Below are positions 40,201-48,602 of a DNA stretch of 64,000 bases, piece by piece. Origin of the DNA: Geobacillus genomosp. 3 (GTDB taxonomy: Bacteria > Bacillota > Bacilli > Bacillales > Anoxybacillaceae); assembly GCF_000445995.2 (NCBI RefSeq), contig NC_022080.4:744001-808000 (forward strand), read 5' to 3'. The translations under genes were made by a program, and so were the position numbers. Numbering within the stretch: the first letter of the stretch is position 1; every line of letters starts with the position of its first letter. The notes below the pieces were generated by a model. That model ran no database searches. It was given only the letters and a program-made list of their open reading frames with translations, and was not told where the DNA came from.

Positions 40201-40534
40201 CATCGCGGCGGACATCATCGCCTTCATTCGCCAGCAAGCGCTAGGCGACCCGCTCATTAGCCATGAAGAACGAATTAAAAACGCCATGAAAAAAATTTAC
40301 CAAATGAAAGCATGGCCGCCGGTGCAAAAGAAATGGCTCGAACGCATTGAAAAGCAATTACTGCAAGAATATGTTCTTCATCCAGATCCGGAAAAAGCGT
40401 TTGAATATGAGCCATTTAAAAGCCACGGAGGCTTTAAACAATTAAATAAAATTTTCGACGGACAATTAGATCACATCGTTCGGGAAATTAATTACAACTT
40501 ATACAACTATCATTCTAAGAAGGAGCAAGCGTAG
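37289..40534 (+). CDS. hsdR: HsdR, type I restriction endonuclease motor/nuclease subunit
   Basis: A 1081-residue R subunit. Order: DUF4145-like N-terminus (about 1-125), coiled coil (about 150-190), HSDR_N nuclease core (ADYALFIGLELVGIIEAKRA, about 248-267, the D...E-x-K catalytic site), SF2 helicase with Walker A MATGTGKTR (about 395-403), DEAH in IIVDEAHRGY (about 500), motif III GLTATPALHT, and the C-terminal RecA fold with TTGVDVPAIT and LGRATRRC. It cleaves unmethylated DNA after ATP-driven translocation with HsdM2S. ATG at 37289 follows GGTGAGG; the preceding 246 bases hold no gene. Confidence 0.94.
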   Translation: MLHNFRFLEEKWEILARVGETAERNVYQNPNVTISELRKFAETITKYILALEEIREERGTDQQERLRVLFYEQIIPKEIYDLFTVIRLKGNEAVHNPGYGEVNEAKALLHMAFRIAVWFMEVYGDWSFQAPEYIEPTPQASISADELDHVVKSYEEKLAQLKTELEKIRKEQLYISSEEKQKRREFSQRAVANFELTEAETRILIDQQLRDAGWEADSEKLRFSKGARPEKGRNMAIAEWPLKRGYADYALFIGLELVGIIEAKRASKDIPSDIEQAKEYAKLVVRHGDEVIHEPWGDYFVPFLFATNGRPYLKQLEQKSGIWFLDARKSTNHPRPLQGWYTPRGLKKLLEQDIERSEQFLRGEKFGYLKLRPYQVKAIQAVEKALEEKKRSILIAMATGTGKTRMAIGLIYRLLKAKRFHRILFLVDRKALAEQAESAFKESKMESFHTFTEIYSLQSLYDQKPDDETKVHIATVQGMLKRIFYNDRPEDIPPVDQYDCIIVDEAHRGYTLDKEMDEVELQFRDHQDYVSKYRKVLDYFDAVRIGLTATPALHTTEIFGPPVFTYSYREAVVDGYLVDHEPPYQFETVLKKEGITWAKGETVDVYDTVTGTISQEYLEDEVNIDVSQFNTKVITESFNRVIIRELTKYISPDDEGKTLIFAATDDHADLVVRLLKEEFEKLYGEVEDNAVMKITGSIKDPSGAIRRFKNEKYPTIVVTVDLLTTGVDVPAITNLVFLRRVRSRILYEQMLGRATRRCEEIQKDHFKIFDAVGIYESLKPYTSMKPVVTRPNISLTQLVEELEGLEKTEHLQYQKEQMIAKIQRKKRKWSDRQHQDFKVLSGGKTVDEFIDWVKSLQPDELPVQLKEYKSMFRYMDENRYRENKQYISKHEDKLIAVKRGYGNAEKPDDYLQSFGEFIRNNMNKIPALMIVCQRPTELTREELKKLLLELDQKGFSEKKLQAAWREAKNEDIAADIIAFIRQQALGDPLISHEERIKNAMKKIYQMKAWPPVQKKWLERIEKQLLQEYVLHPDPEKAFEYEPFKSHGGFKQLNKIFDGQLDHIVREINYNLYNYHSKKEQA

Positions 40535-42016
40535 ATGAACAACAGAGAAATCGTCCAAAAGCTATGGAATTTATGTAACGTGCTTCGTGATGACGGCATT
40601 ACTTATCATCAATACGTGACAGAGCTAACGTATTTGTTGTTCTTAAAAATGATGAAAGAAACCGGTCAAGAATATATCATTCCAGAAAAATATCGCTGGG
40701 ATTCGTTAGTAGAAAAAGACGGGATTGAACTAAAAGAGCATTATCAACAGTTGTTACTTGATTTAGGGAAAGAGGAAAATGAATTATTAAAACAAATTTA
40801 TACGGACGCGACATCGAATATTAGAGAACCAAAGAACCTAGAAAAAATTATTCAATCGATTAATGAATTAGATTGGTATAACGCAAAGCAAGAAGGTTTA
40901 GGCGATTTGTACGAAGGACTGTTAGAAAAGAACGCGAGTGAAGTCAAATCAGGAGCGGGGCAATATTTTACGCCTCGCGTCCTTATTGATGTTATTGTAG
41001 AACTTGTGAATCCACAGCCGGGAGAACGTTGTCACGACCCGGCTGCTGGAACGTTCGGTTTTATGATTGCGGCGGACCGTCATGTTCGGGAGCAAACGGA
41101 TGATTATTTTGATTTGTCACAAGAAGAAATCGAGTTCCAAAAATATAAAGCTTTCTCAGGAGTGGAGCTTGTCAGGGATACGCATCGCTTAGCGGTCATG
41201 AATGCGTTGCTGCACGATATTCATGGAGAAATCTTGTTAGGCGATACCCTCTCATCACTTGGTGAAAGTTTGAAAAATTATGATGTGATTTTAACGAATC
41301 CGCCGTTTGGAACGAAAAAAGGCGGGGAGCGGGCAACACGAACAGACTTTACCTTTACAACATCAAACAAACAGCTGAATTTCTTGCAACATATTTACAG
41401 AGCTTTAAAACCGAATGGAAAAGCACGAGCCGCTGTTGTTGTACCTGACAACGTATTGTTTGAAGGCGGAGTTGGCGCCGACATTCGTCGCGACTTGATG
41501 GATAAATGCAACTTGCATACGATTTTACGCTTGCCGACCGGCATTTTCTACGCCCAAGGGGTGAAAACGAACGTCTTATTTTTCACCCGCGGGAAAACAG
41601 ATGTCGGCAATACGAAAGAAGTATGGGTGTACGATTTACGGACGAACATGCCTTCCTTCGGTAAACGGAATCCGTTGACGAAAGAACATTTTGAAGGATT
41701 TATCAAGGCCTACACGGCAGAAGACCGCCGTAAAGTCAACGACGAACGGTGGAACGTCTTCACCCGCGACGACATCGCCAAAAAAGGCGACACGCTCGAC
41801 ATCGGATTGATCGCCGACGAATCGCTGTCCGTCTACGACAATTTGCCCGACCCGATCGACTCCGCCGAAGAAGCGGTGGAAAAGCTGGAGCTTGCCATCT
41901 CGCTGCTTCAAGACGTGATCGCTGAATTGAAAGCGGCCGAACACTCGCCCCGCTACGAACCTACGAAAAACGAAACGCTCAAAGTCGCTGAACAATCCGG
42001 AGTGTGGGAACGATGA
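40535..42016 (+). CDS. hsdM: HsdM, type I DNA N6-adenine methyltransferase subunit
   Basis: A 493-residue HsdM. The helical N-terminal domain is followed by GAGQYFTPRVLIDVIVEL (about 142-159), motif I HDPAAGTFGFMIAA (about 167-180), motif IV NPPFGTKKGG (about 258-267) and the C-terminal KLELAISLLQDVIAEL helix. It starts directly after the hsdR stop and overlaps hsdS by ATGA, giving the order R-M-S. With HsdS it methylates the target; with HsdR it restricts. Independent of the methylase fusion at 34.4 kb, whose motif IV differs. Confidence 0.95.
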   Translation: MNNREIVQKLWNLCNVLRDDGITYHQYVTELTYLLFLKMMKETGQEYIIPEKYRWDSLVEKDGIELKEHYQQLLLDLGKEENELLKQIYTDATSNIREPKNLEKIIQSINELDWYNAKQEGLGDLYEGLLEKNASEVKSGAGQYFTPRVLIDVIVELVNPQPGERCHDPAAGTFGFMIAADRHVREQTDDYFDLSQEEIEFQKYKAFSGVELVRDTHRLAVMNALLHDIHGEILLGDTLSSLGESLKNYDVILTNPPFGTKKGGERATRTDFTFTTSNKQLNFLQHIYRALKPNGKARAAVVVPDNVLFEGGVGADIRRDLMDKCNLHTILRLPTGIFYAQGVKTNVLFFTRGKTDVGNTKEVWVYDLRTNMPSFGKRNPLTKEHFEGFIKAYTAEDRRKVNDERWNVFTRDDIAKKGDTLDIGLIADESLSVYDNLPDPIDSAEEAVEKLELAISLLQDVIAELKAAEHSPRYEPTKNETLKVAEQSGVWER

Positions 42017-43422
42017 GCAAGGCGAAACGACCATCCATCGAACAACTGCTCGAAGAAGCACTCGTGCCAAAAGACGAACAGCCGTACGAAGTACCGGGGA
42101 ATTGGGTGTGGGTGAGGTTGGGAGCTATATTTGAACAGGAAAAAGAACAAATTCAGCCAACTGGGGCAGAAAAATATATCGGTTTAGAACATTTACTCAG
42201 TGGAGGTGGCATCGTTGAAGTAGGTGATACACAAGGGTTAAAAAGTAAAAAAGTTGTATTTAAAAAAGGGGACGTATTGTATGGTAAGTTACGTCCCTAC
42301 CTCAACAAACATACAGTTGTGGATTTTGAAGGGGTAGCTTCGACAGATATTATTGTATTCCGAAGCCGATACTTAGTATTAAATAAACTCCTAGACATTT
42401 TTCTTGGGTTACCATACGTAATAAAATATGCGAACGAAAATAGCAATGGAATAAATTTACCTAGGATTTCCCCTAAAGCTATGTCAAACCTTCCGTTTCC
42501 ACTGTCACCGTTAAACGAACAAAAACGCATCACCGACAAAATCGAGCGGCTGTTTGCGAAAATTGACGAGGCGAAGCGGTTGATTGAGGAAGTGAAGGAG
42601 TCGATTGAGCGAAGACGGGCGGCGGTTTTGGACAAGGCGTTTCGGGGACAGCTAGGGACAAATGACCCGAGCGAGAAAAGTATATTAGCAATGTCTGACG
42701 ATCTAAGTGAAAAAGACGTTATTCCAAAAGAACAATGGCCTTATGAGGTGCCGGGGAATTGGACGTGGACCAAGCTAAAATCATGTTTGAGAAGATTGCA
42801 ATATGGATACACAGCAGCATCGTCGATTTTGGCGGAAGGACCGAAGTATCTGCGTATAACGGATATACAAAATGACAATGTTGATTGGGAAGCAGTCCCA
42901 TACTGTAAAATAGACAAGAAACTACTAGGGAAATATCAACTGAATAAAGGAGATATCGTTATTGCAAGAACAGGAGCAACTACTGGAAAAAGTTTTTTGA
43001 TTAATGACGTGCCATTTTGTTCTGTTTTTGCTTCTTATTTAATTCGATTGACGACGAATGATAATTTGAACCCATACTACCTATGGAATTATTTAAAAAG
43101 CTCAATGTATTGGAAGCAGATCACTATTGTAAAAAAGGGAATCGCTCAACCGGGAGCCAATGCTCGGATTATCGGAGAGCTTATCGTTCCCCTGCCTCCT
43201 GTTTCGGAACAAAAACGCATCGCCGAGAAACTCGACAGCTTATTAGAGAAATTGGAGAATGAAAAACAACTCGTTTTGGCCGTGGAAGAAAAACTTGATT
43301 TATTGAAACAATCCATTCTCCACAAAGCCTTCCGCGGGGAACTTGGCACAAATGATCCCAACGACGAACACGCGGTCGAGTTGTTAAAAGAAGTATTGTG
43401 TTCATCAGGCGGACAGCGGTGA
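42013..43422 (+). CDS. hsdS: HsdS, type I DNA specificity subunit
   Basis: A 469-residue HsdS with two target-recognition domains and two conserved helical spacers. Each half begins with a near-repeat, PYEVPGNWVWVRLGAI (about 21-36) and PYEVPGNWTWTKLKSC (about 243-258), and ends with SEQKRI / NEQKRI followed by a long coiled coil and KAFRGxLGTNDP. The half-repeat symmetry fits a bipartite target; the half-site sequences cannot be deduced. Start overlaps the hsdM stop (ATGA). Confidence 0.94.
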   Translation: MSKAKRPSIEQLLEEALVPKDEQPYEVPGNWVWVRLGAIFEQEKEQIQPTGAEKYIGLEHLLSGGGIVEVGDTQGLKSKKVVFKKGDVLYGKLRPYLNKHTVVDFEGVASTDIIVFRSRYLVLNKLLDIFLGLPYVIKYANENSNGINLPRISPKAMSNLPFPLSPLNEQKRITDKIERLFAKIDEAKRLIEEVKESIERRRAAVLDKAFRGQLGTNDPSEKSILAMSDDLSEKDVIPKEQWPYEVPGNWTWTKLKSCLRRLQYGYTAASSILAEGPKYLRITDIQNDNVDWEAVPYCKIDKKLLGKYQLNKGDIVIARTGATTGKSFLINDVPFCSVFASYLIRLTTNDNLNPYYLWNYLKSSMYWKQITIVKKGIAQPGANARIIGELIVPLPPVSEQKRIAEKLDSLLEKLENEKQLVLAVEEKLDLLKQSILHKAFRGELGTNDPNDEHAVELLKEVLCSSGGQR

Positions 43423-43467
43423 TGCTGTTCGCTTGATCCAATCATGATTGCGTTGTGGGGGATGACG

Positions 43468-44232
43468 ATGAAAATTTATGACGAGCCGCTGGCGATATCG
43501 GCTGATCAATGGCTGGCCATGTTAAATGATCCGAGTGTTTTTCATGGAGAAGATGTGGAGCTGATTCGAACTTTATATTATTTTCCTGATTGCCGTGCAT
43601 CGGGGAAAGAGTTAGCACGTTTTTTAAACAAAGTGAGCCATTCTCCTTTAAACGCTCAAGTAGGAAGATTGGGAAACCGTATTGTTCGAAAATACCCTGA
43701 CGTTCAGTTTCCGATGGAAAGGGAAGGGAAAGTCAGATGGTGGAACATTCCATTTTTAGGTGAGGAACATCCTGGCAGGTACACTTGGCAATTGCGCCCT
43801 GAATTGCGTGAGGCGGTGCGGCGGTACGAGCAGCAAGAAATGGATCGTCATGAAGAGGGGGCGTTGTTGCCGAGCGAGCTTGAGGACATTCCGTTGCGTG
43901 AAGGGGGCAAAAAGCTGGTTGCCGTTAATCGCTATGAGCGAAATGCAAGAGCGCGGAGGCTTTGTCTGCAAAGGCACGGCTACCGTTGTTCCGTCTGCCA
44001 ATTTGATTTTGAAGAAGTTTACGGAGAAATCGGCAAAGGATTCATCGAAGTTCATCATCTCATTCCATTAAGCGAGATCGGCGAGCAATATACGGTGAAC
44101 CCGTTTGATGACTTGCGCCCGGTCTGCCCGAATTGTCACGCCATGTTGCATCGGGGGAACTTGTCTATTGAAGAACTGCGGGAGATGGTGGAAACACGCA
44201 GAAGGATTTCGGTGATCGGACAATCAAACTGA
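43468..44232 (+). CDS. HNH endonuclease, probable companion of the type I system
   Basis: A 254-residue protein. Residues about 1-150 show an unrecognised N-terminal part (AISADQWLAMLNDP, FHGEDVELIRTLYYFPDCRASGKELARFLN, PGRYTWQLRPELREAVRRY). The C-terminal HNH fold has CSVC (about 174-177), IEVHHLIPLSE (about 193-203), and DDLRPVCPNCHAMLHRG (about 214-230), with the two Cys pairs for zinc and the catalytic His. It begins 46 bases after hsdS with GGGGGATGACG as ribosome site and is probably in the same operon. It may be a type IV (McrA-like) enzyme; the modified-DNA target is unproven. Confidence 0.84.
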   Translation: MKIYDEPLAISADQWLAMLNDPSVFHGEDVELIRTLYYFPDCRASGKELARFLNKVSHSPLNAQVGRLGNRIVRKYPDVQFPMEREGKVRWWNIPFLGEEHPGRYTWQLRPELREAVRRYEQQEMDRHEEGALLPSELEDIPLREGGKKLVAVNRYERNARARRLCLQRHGYRCSVCQFDFEEVYGEIGKGFIEVHHLIPLSEIGEQYTVNPFDDLRPVCPNCHAMLHRGNLSIEELREMVETRRRISVIGQSN

Positions 44233-44332
44233 TAGCCAAACAGGTGCAGCTTTTCGGGGGTTCTAGGGATCGAATCTTTTTCGGAGACCTTAGATCCCCA
44301 TTGCGCCTAGATACAAGCCTGAAGTTTGCCAA

Positions 44333-44373
44333 AATGCCTCTCATCCTTTTTGCGGCAAGGATTGAGAGGCATT
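44333..44373. terminator. Hairpin after the HNH gene
   Basis: AATGCCTCTCA-TCCTT / AAGGAT-TGAGAGGCATT long stem in the 187-base gap; followed by CGTTTGTC on the plus strand and by TTTTGG on the minus strand, so weak in both directions. GGGATC/GATCCC at 44267-44299 forms another hairpin. Confidence 0.55.
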
Positions 44374-44419
44374 CGTTTGTCTCGCCGCTGTCGAACTTGG
44401 ATTAAGTCCGGGCGAAGAA

Positions 44420-44508
44420 TTAGCTTTTCTTTTGGCGATAAGGAAAATATCCATGAAAAGAAGACATGATTTTATCAAACAACAAAATGAATTCAATAAT
44501 GCTTCTTA
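44420..44508 (-). pseudogene. C-terminal fragment of the TumE-like toxin gene, cut off by the IS
   Basis: Minus strand reads, in frame with the part at 46401-46855 once the IS and one CTTA copy are removed, RSIIEFILLFDKIMSSFHGY and ends RQKKS at TAA (44420-44422). It has no start of its own. Total restored length is 540 bases, 179 codons plus stop. Confidence 0.78.
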
Positions 44509-46400
44509 ACTCACATTTCGCACCCTCTCGACCAAAATCGGGAGGATTTTTTCATCCCGGTGTCGAATAGGTCCTTGACACACAAGGAATGCAAAGGAGT
44601 TTTTCCATCATGGACGTTCGAATTCGGGCGATTTATGAAAGTTCCTATTTGAATATAATAAGTACCATTTTCAAAGATCTTGGCCTCCCTCAGCTGATTG
44701 ACCGGCTGGTTCCGGTGGATCCTCAATGCCAAACCCGAGCCAGTGATGTGGTCGGGCTGCTTCTCTTGGATATCTTGAGCGGCCGGCAAGCCCTCGTTCA
44801 TTTGGAACGGTGGGCGCATGACATCGACTTGCCCAAGCTGATCCGGCCAGGATTGGATCCGTCTTGGTTCAACGACGATGCCATTGCTCGCCATTTGGAC
44901 CGGCTGTATGAGGCCAATATCCATCAAGTCCTTTCGTCTTGCCTGGTACAAATCTACAAGAAAGAAGGCCTCCCTCTCCGTGTCTTTCACGCGGATACGA
45001 CGGACAAGACGGTTTACGGTGCGTATGAATCCGATTCGTCGGATGGGTTGCACATCACCTATGGCTATAACCGCCATCATCGCTGGCAAAAGCAGATCGG
45101 ATTCGGCCTGATCGGCAACGAGGACGGCATTCCGTTTTACGGCGACGTGCACGACGGCAACGTGCCGGACAAAACGTGGAATCCCGAGGTGTTGTCGCGA
45201 GTCCATGAGCAGCTGAGGGAAGCGAAGATCGAAGACGAATGGATTTACGTGGCAGATTCCGCTGCGATGACGAAGGACACGCTGGCGCAAACGAAAGCCG
45301 CCAACGCCTTTTTGATCACGAGAGGGCCGTCGTCGCTCCGGATTGTCAAAACGGCGCTTTCGGAGGCGGATGCCCAACCCGATTCGGCGTGGAGCGCCCC
45401 CTTTGCGCTGGCCGAGAAAAACGGCGCCACGTACCGGGTATGGGAAACGGCCTCGACATATGAAGGCCAGCCCGTACGACTGATCGTCGTCGAATCGAGT
45501 GCGCTCGACCAGCGAAAAGGAAAGACGCTCGAAACAGAACGAACCAAAGAAGCGGAGCTTCTTCGCGAGGAACAAGCCCGTTGGGAGCGTCATCCTTTCT
45601 CTTGTCGGGAAGACGCCGAACAAGCCTTGGCCTCCTTGAAGGCATCCCTTCGTCCCCGGTTCCATCGAGTGGAGGCCGTCGTCGAAGAGATCGTGCGCCC
45701 GAAAAAACGGCGTGGACGGCCGAAAAAAGGGGCGGAACCGGAAATGGAGACGCTGTACACCCTTCGGCTGAGCGTGGAATTCAACCAAGACGCGTGGGAG
45801 CAGGCGAGACGGAAAGCGTCCCGGTTTGTCCTCGTCACGACTGTTCCAAAGGAATGGAAGGGCCAACCCATGGATGCCCAAGAGATCTTGAAGCTGTATA
45901 AAGGGCAGATCTCGGTGGAAATGAACTTCTCCTTCCTAAAAGATCCGTTCTTTACGGACGAAATTTACGTCAAAAAACCGGAACGAGTGGCGGTGTTGGG
46001 CTATTTGTTTCTGCTGGCCTTGGCCATTTATCGCGTCTTCCAGCGCCGGGTGCGTCAGTTCATCACACCCGAACGCCCATTAAAGGGCGCCGGAGGCCGC
46101 AAGCTGACCCGTCCGACCGGACAAGCGATTTTTCAATTGTTTTGGTATGTCAGAGTCGTCCTGTTGGAGTTGCCGGATGGGCAAATCCAACGCAGGCTAG
46201 GGAAACCGCTCACCCCTGATCAGCGAAGGATTCTGCAGGGATTGGGCATGGATGAGAGCATTTACGTGTAACGTCATATGGAACGACTAGCGATGGTAAA
46301 AAAAGGATTGCCATCGCTAGTCGTGTTGGTCGAAACGTTATTCTGAAAAACGAAATAAAAAATCCTTTCTTTCTCCCCTGCTAGGGTGCGAAATGTGAGT
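44509..46400 (+). mobile_element. IS1634-family insertion sequence
   Basis: A 1892-bp element with perfect 18-base terminal inverted repeats ACTCACATTTCGCACCCT (44509-44526) and its complement (46383-46400), flanked by the 4-base direct repeat CTTA (44505-44508 and 46401-46404). It carries one full transposase gene. The intact ends, target duplication and open frame indicate a recent insertion. Confidence 0.9.
44610..46271 (+). CDS. IS1634-family transposase
   Basis: A 553-residue DDE transposase of the IS4/IS1634 group. Landmarks: FHADTTDKTVYGAYE with the first Asp (about 128-142), GYNRHHRWQKQIGFGLIG, the YVADSAAMT second Asp (about 211-219), and the C-terminal YREK-like region GQISVEMNFSFLKDPFF with the Glu (about 432-448). 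The C-terminus ends LGMDESIYV. The ATG at 44610 is preceded by AAAGGAGTTTTTCCATC; an ATG at 44589 precedes the ribosome site. Not frameshifted, so probably active. A long antisense ORF over it is a shadow. Confidence 0.93.
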   Translation: MDVRIRAIYESSYLNIISTIFKDLGLPQLIDRLVPVDPQCQTRASDVVGLLLLDILSGRQALVHLERWAHDIDLPKLIRPGLDPSWFNDDAIARHLDRLYEANIHQVLSSCLVQIYKKEGLPLRVFHADTTDKTVYGAYESDSSDGLHITYGYNRHHRWQKQIGFGLIGNEDGIPFYGDVHDGNVPDKTWNPEVLSRVHEQLREAKIEDEWIYVADSAAMTKDTLAQTKAANAFLITRGPSSLRIVKTALSEADAQPDSAWSAPFALAEKNGATYRVWETASTYEGQPVRLIVVESSALDQRKGKTLETERTKEAELLREEQARWERHPFSCREDAEQALASLKASLRPRFHRVEAVVEEIVRPKKRRGRPKKGAEPEMETLYTLRLSVEFNQDAWEQARRKASRFVLVTTVPKEWKGQPMDAQEILKLYKGQISVEMNFSFLKDPFFTDEIYVKKPERVAVLGYLFLLALAIYRVFQRRVRQFITPERPLKGAGGRKLTRPTGQAIFQLFWYVRVVLLELPDGQIQRRLGKPLTPDQRRILQGLGMDESIYV

Positions 46401-46855
46401 CTTAACGTTTGGTGTTCAAAGTTTGATAGACGATACATGTTGTGCAAAATCTCGGAGGAGGGAAGATGAATATGGTATGGCTCAGTCACGGTTTGGTATC
46501 GCTTGTCCGTGTCATGGGGCTCTGAGTGCCATTTCAGAATCGTTTTCCCTTCCGGCGTGACCCAGTCGTAGTAATAGTAATCAATCCAGCCGTCCGGGGT
46601 CACGTATTCTGTCACATGTAATTTCGTCTCATTGCGAAAGATTATCGTTTTTCTGGCACAGTTCTTTGTTGAAAGACGGCCGTCTGCACCGCCGTCGCGA
46701 ATTTCAAAGATAATTTCAGCAAAGTCGCGTTCCAGAAAAGAAAAAACGTTGGCTGGTTGGCAGGAGGTGGTGGGAATGGAATTGTTCGTTTGTGATCCGG
46801 TTCTTAGTTTTGCCTGTCTCTGTTCCCGTGAAGATGGGCTCCGCCTTCTACTCAT
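46401..46855 (-). pseudogene. TumE-like toxin (DUF6516), N-terminal part, disrupted by IS
   Basis: Residues 1-150 of a probable DUF6516/TumE toxin. The C-terminal half has the family pattern: TEYVTPDGWIDYYYYDWV, KTILKWHSEPHDTDKRYQTV, EPYHIHLPSSEILH. The open frame continues into the IS to 46274, but those residues derive from the IS end. Excising the IS restores 179 codons with an in-frame tail at 44420-44508. Its ATG overlaps the stop of the upstream TumA-like gene by 8 bases, typical of toxin-antitoxin pairs. Family call is from pattern memory. Confidence 0.68.
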
Positions 46856-47507
46856 TGAGTAAACCAGCCTTTTTCAACGCATATTTCCACTCCGATGCAT
46901 CCCGCTCTTCCTGTGGGGTTAACACATCCTTTTTGACCAGCGTTTCAACGTAAGTACCGCCATATTTTTGCGAGAAAAACCGAATGGTTTCCAATAGCTC
47001 ATCATGTTCTGCCGTTTGCACCAAGCGCTGCTTTTGTTCTTGTTGATAGAGGTTAGCGATTTCTTTGATTGTCATGACTTCATTCGATGATGTCCTATAC
47101 ATGGCTGTTTCCGGGATTTTCGCGTGTGCGTGTTTTCCTTCTTTGATGACGCCCTTAATTCGCCCCTCTTTGATCCAATTGTTCACAGTCGCGACTGTTA
47201 CTCCCATGAATTTGGCCACTTCACTTGTTTTGTACATTTTTGGTAACGTATGACTTTCTCCTGCTTCAAGCATAAATTCGCATAGCTGTTCAAACCAAGA
47301 AGTAAGTTCTTCTAGACTTTGTGATTGTTCGAGCGCTGGAGAGAGTTTTGCGGTTTTTTGTGGTTCTATCCGCCCGATTAAGTTCGTTAAGTATTTCAAA
47401 AAAGAGGCTAACTCCTCTGCTTTGTGCTGGTGCGCAGTGTTTTTGATTTGTTGAATTTGATGTCGCACCCAACGCTCTGCTTTTTCCCTATCGGCTACTG
47501 TTGTCAT
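46848..47507 (-). CDS. TumA-like antitoxin with excisionase/MerR-type HTH
   Basis: A 219-residue protein. Residues about 90-160 carry a helix-turn-helix of the excisionase type (KMYKTSEVAKFMGVTVATVN, then IKEGRIKGVIKEGKHAHAKIP). The N-terminal 80 residues are helical (dimerisation?), and the C-terminal part is acidic helical (ETIRFFSQKYGGTYVETLVKK). It overlaps the toxin start and is first in the operon, so it likely neutralises TumE and autoregulates. ATG at 47507 follows AGGAGGTGACATAC. The split toxin leaves the antitoxin as an orphan. The 293-base gap upstream shows no gene. Confidence 0.68.
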   Translation of the reverse strand: MTTVADREKAERWVRHQIQQIKNTAHQHKAEELASFLKYLTNLIGRIEPQKTAKLSPALEQSQSLEELTSWFEQLCEFMLEAGESHTLPKMYKTSEVAKFMGVTVATVNNWIKEGRIKGVIKEGKHAHAKIPETAMYRTSSNEVMTIKEIANLYQQEQKQRLVQTAEHDELLETIRFFSQKYGGTYVETLVKKDVLTPQEERDASEWKYALKKAGLLNE

Positions 47508-47800
47508 GTATGTCACCTCCTCACCTCCATTCTACTAAGATTCAGAATAAAGTTCAAATGAAGTTCAAATAAAATGAAAGTAAAGTGAAAATGGTGTGGT
47601 ATATTATAGTATGAACGAAAAAAGTGCAACATAACCCCGGAAGAGAGCGGACTGCTTTTAGATCGCCATTGTCGTATCTACTTCCTTGTTAAATGCAACC
47701 TAGTAAAGCGAAAAGTCCCACCATCGTTGAATCTCCTTCCAATCTGTTATAATATTCTGATTATAAGATAAAATGGTATAACCGCAAGGGGGAGAGGTTG

Positions 47801-48187
47801 ATGTCCTTACAGGCAGGAGATGTCATGACGTTTGAGCGGACGTTTACGGTCGAGGATGTTCGGCAGTTTACAGCGGTTTCGGGCGACAGGGGAGTTCACC
47901 ATGTCACGCCGGATGAACAAGGGCGTCTTGTCGTGCAAGGGTTGTTGACGGCGACGCTGCCGACGAAGGTGGGTGGGGATTACAATGTCCTGGCCCGCAC
48001 GATGAATTTTGAGTTTTTGCGGCCTGTGTTTACGGGCGATACGATCCGTTGCGATGTGACGATCGGGAAATACGAGCGGCAAGAAAACGGCCGCATCGCG
48101 ATTGCGGCATCGTTTGTCTGCACAAACCAACAGGAAAAGGTTGTGTTGCAAGGAGATTTTGCGGGGGTGATTGTACAGTCGCGGTAA
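47801..48187 (+). CDS. MaoC-like hotdog-fold protein
   Basis: A 128-residue single-hotdog protein of the MaoC/FAS1 dehydratase-like type. The hydratase loop reads TAVSGDRGVHHV (about 25-36): the Ser-Gly-Asp and a His are present, but the canonical N-P-x-H spacing is altered. Later VQGLLTATLPTKVGGDYNVL and MNFEFLRPVFTGDTIRCDV are typical of the fold. Could be a (R)-enoyl-CoA hydratase or a non-catalytic relative. Start at 47801 after GGGGGAGAGGTTG; TTG at 47798 is possible. TATAAT at 47748-47753 is a plausible -10. Confidence 0.82.
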   Translation: MSLQAGDVMTFERTFTVEDVRQFTAVSGDRGVHHVTPDEQGRLVVQGLLTATLPTKVGGDYNVLARTMNFEFLRPVFTGDTIRCDVTIGKYERQENGRIAIAASFVCTNQQEKVVLQGDFAGVIVQSR

Positions 48188-48602
48188 GTGAGACGAAATC
48201 GAAAAACGTTGCCTTGATTAACATACGCCTAGGAAGAGGCGGTGTTCGGCTGTCACACGAAGGCTTGGCGAAGGCAAGCTATAGGCTTGTCTTCGTTAGT
48301 CTCAGCCAGGAGTGACGGGACAGAAGATGCGCTGCCGCCCCTCCACTCGAAGTCCACGATGCAAGGAAAGCGGGGTTCTTCTCCAACCTTATGGGAAATC
48401 GACAAATCGCTTTTTCGCAAGGACGTCCCTCTTTTTCGCTTCATTTCCCTTCATATCGTTGCCGCCGCACATGCCTTTTCACCATTTGGCCATAACTTTT
48501 TGAACGTATTGTGAAATGGTGAACAAACTTATTTCATCCGCTCGGAAAAGGAGTATGATAAAAGTGTAAGGAACATCTTTTAAAACGAAAGGGGAAAGGG
48601 CA
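48188..48602 (+). other. 415-base gap without recognised gene
   Basis: Mixed GC, several small dyads (for example GAAGGCTTG / CAAGC in 48260-48300), no good ribosome site plus frame, and no terminator T-run that I recognise. Short frames here are not convincing. Could hold an unrecognised leader or decayed sequence. Confidence 0.5.

Noticed and set aside
44511-45881. 456-codon minus-strand ORF across the transposase gene
   Set aside because: Antisense shadow of the GC-rich transposase frame; no start site and no known family.
46274-46400. C-terminal part of the toxin frame beyond 46401
   Set aside because: This sequence belongs to the IS right end; the real C-terminus is at 44420-44508.
48188-48602. 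Short ORFs in the gap before the doxX-like gene
   Set aside because: No ribosome sites, no family pattern, and overlapping frames on both strands.
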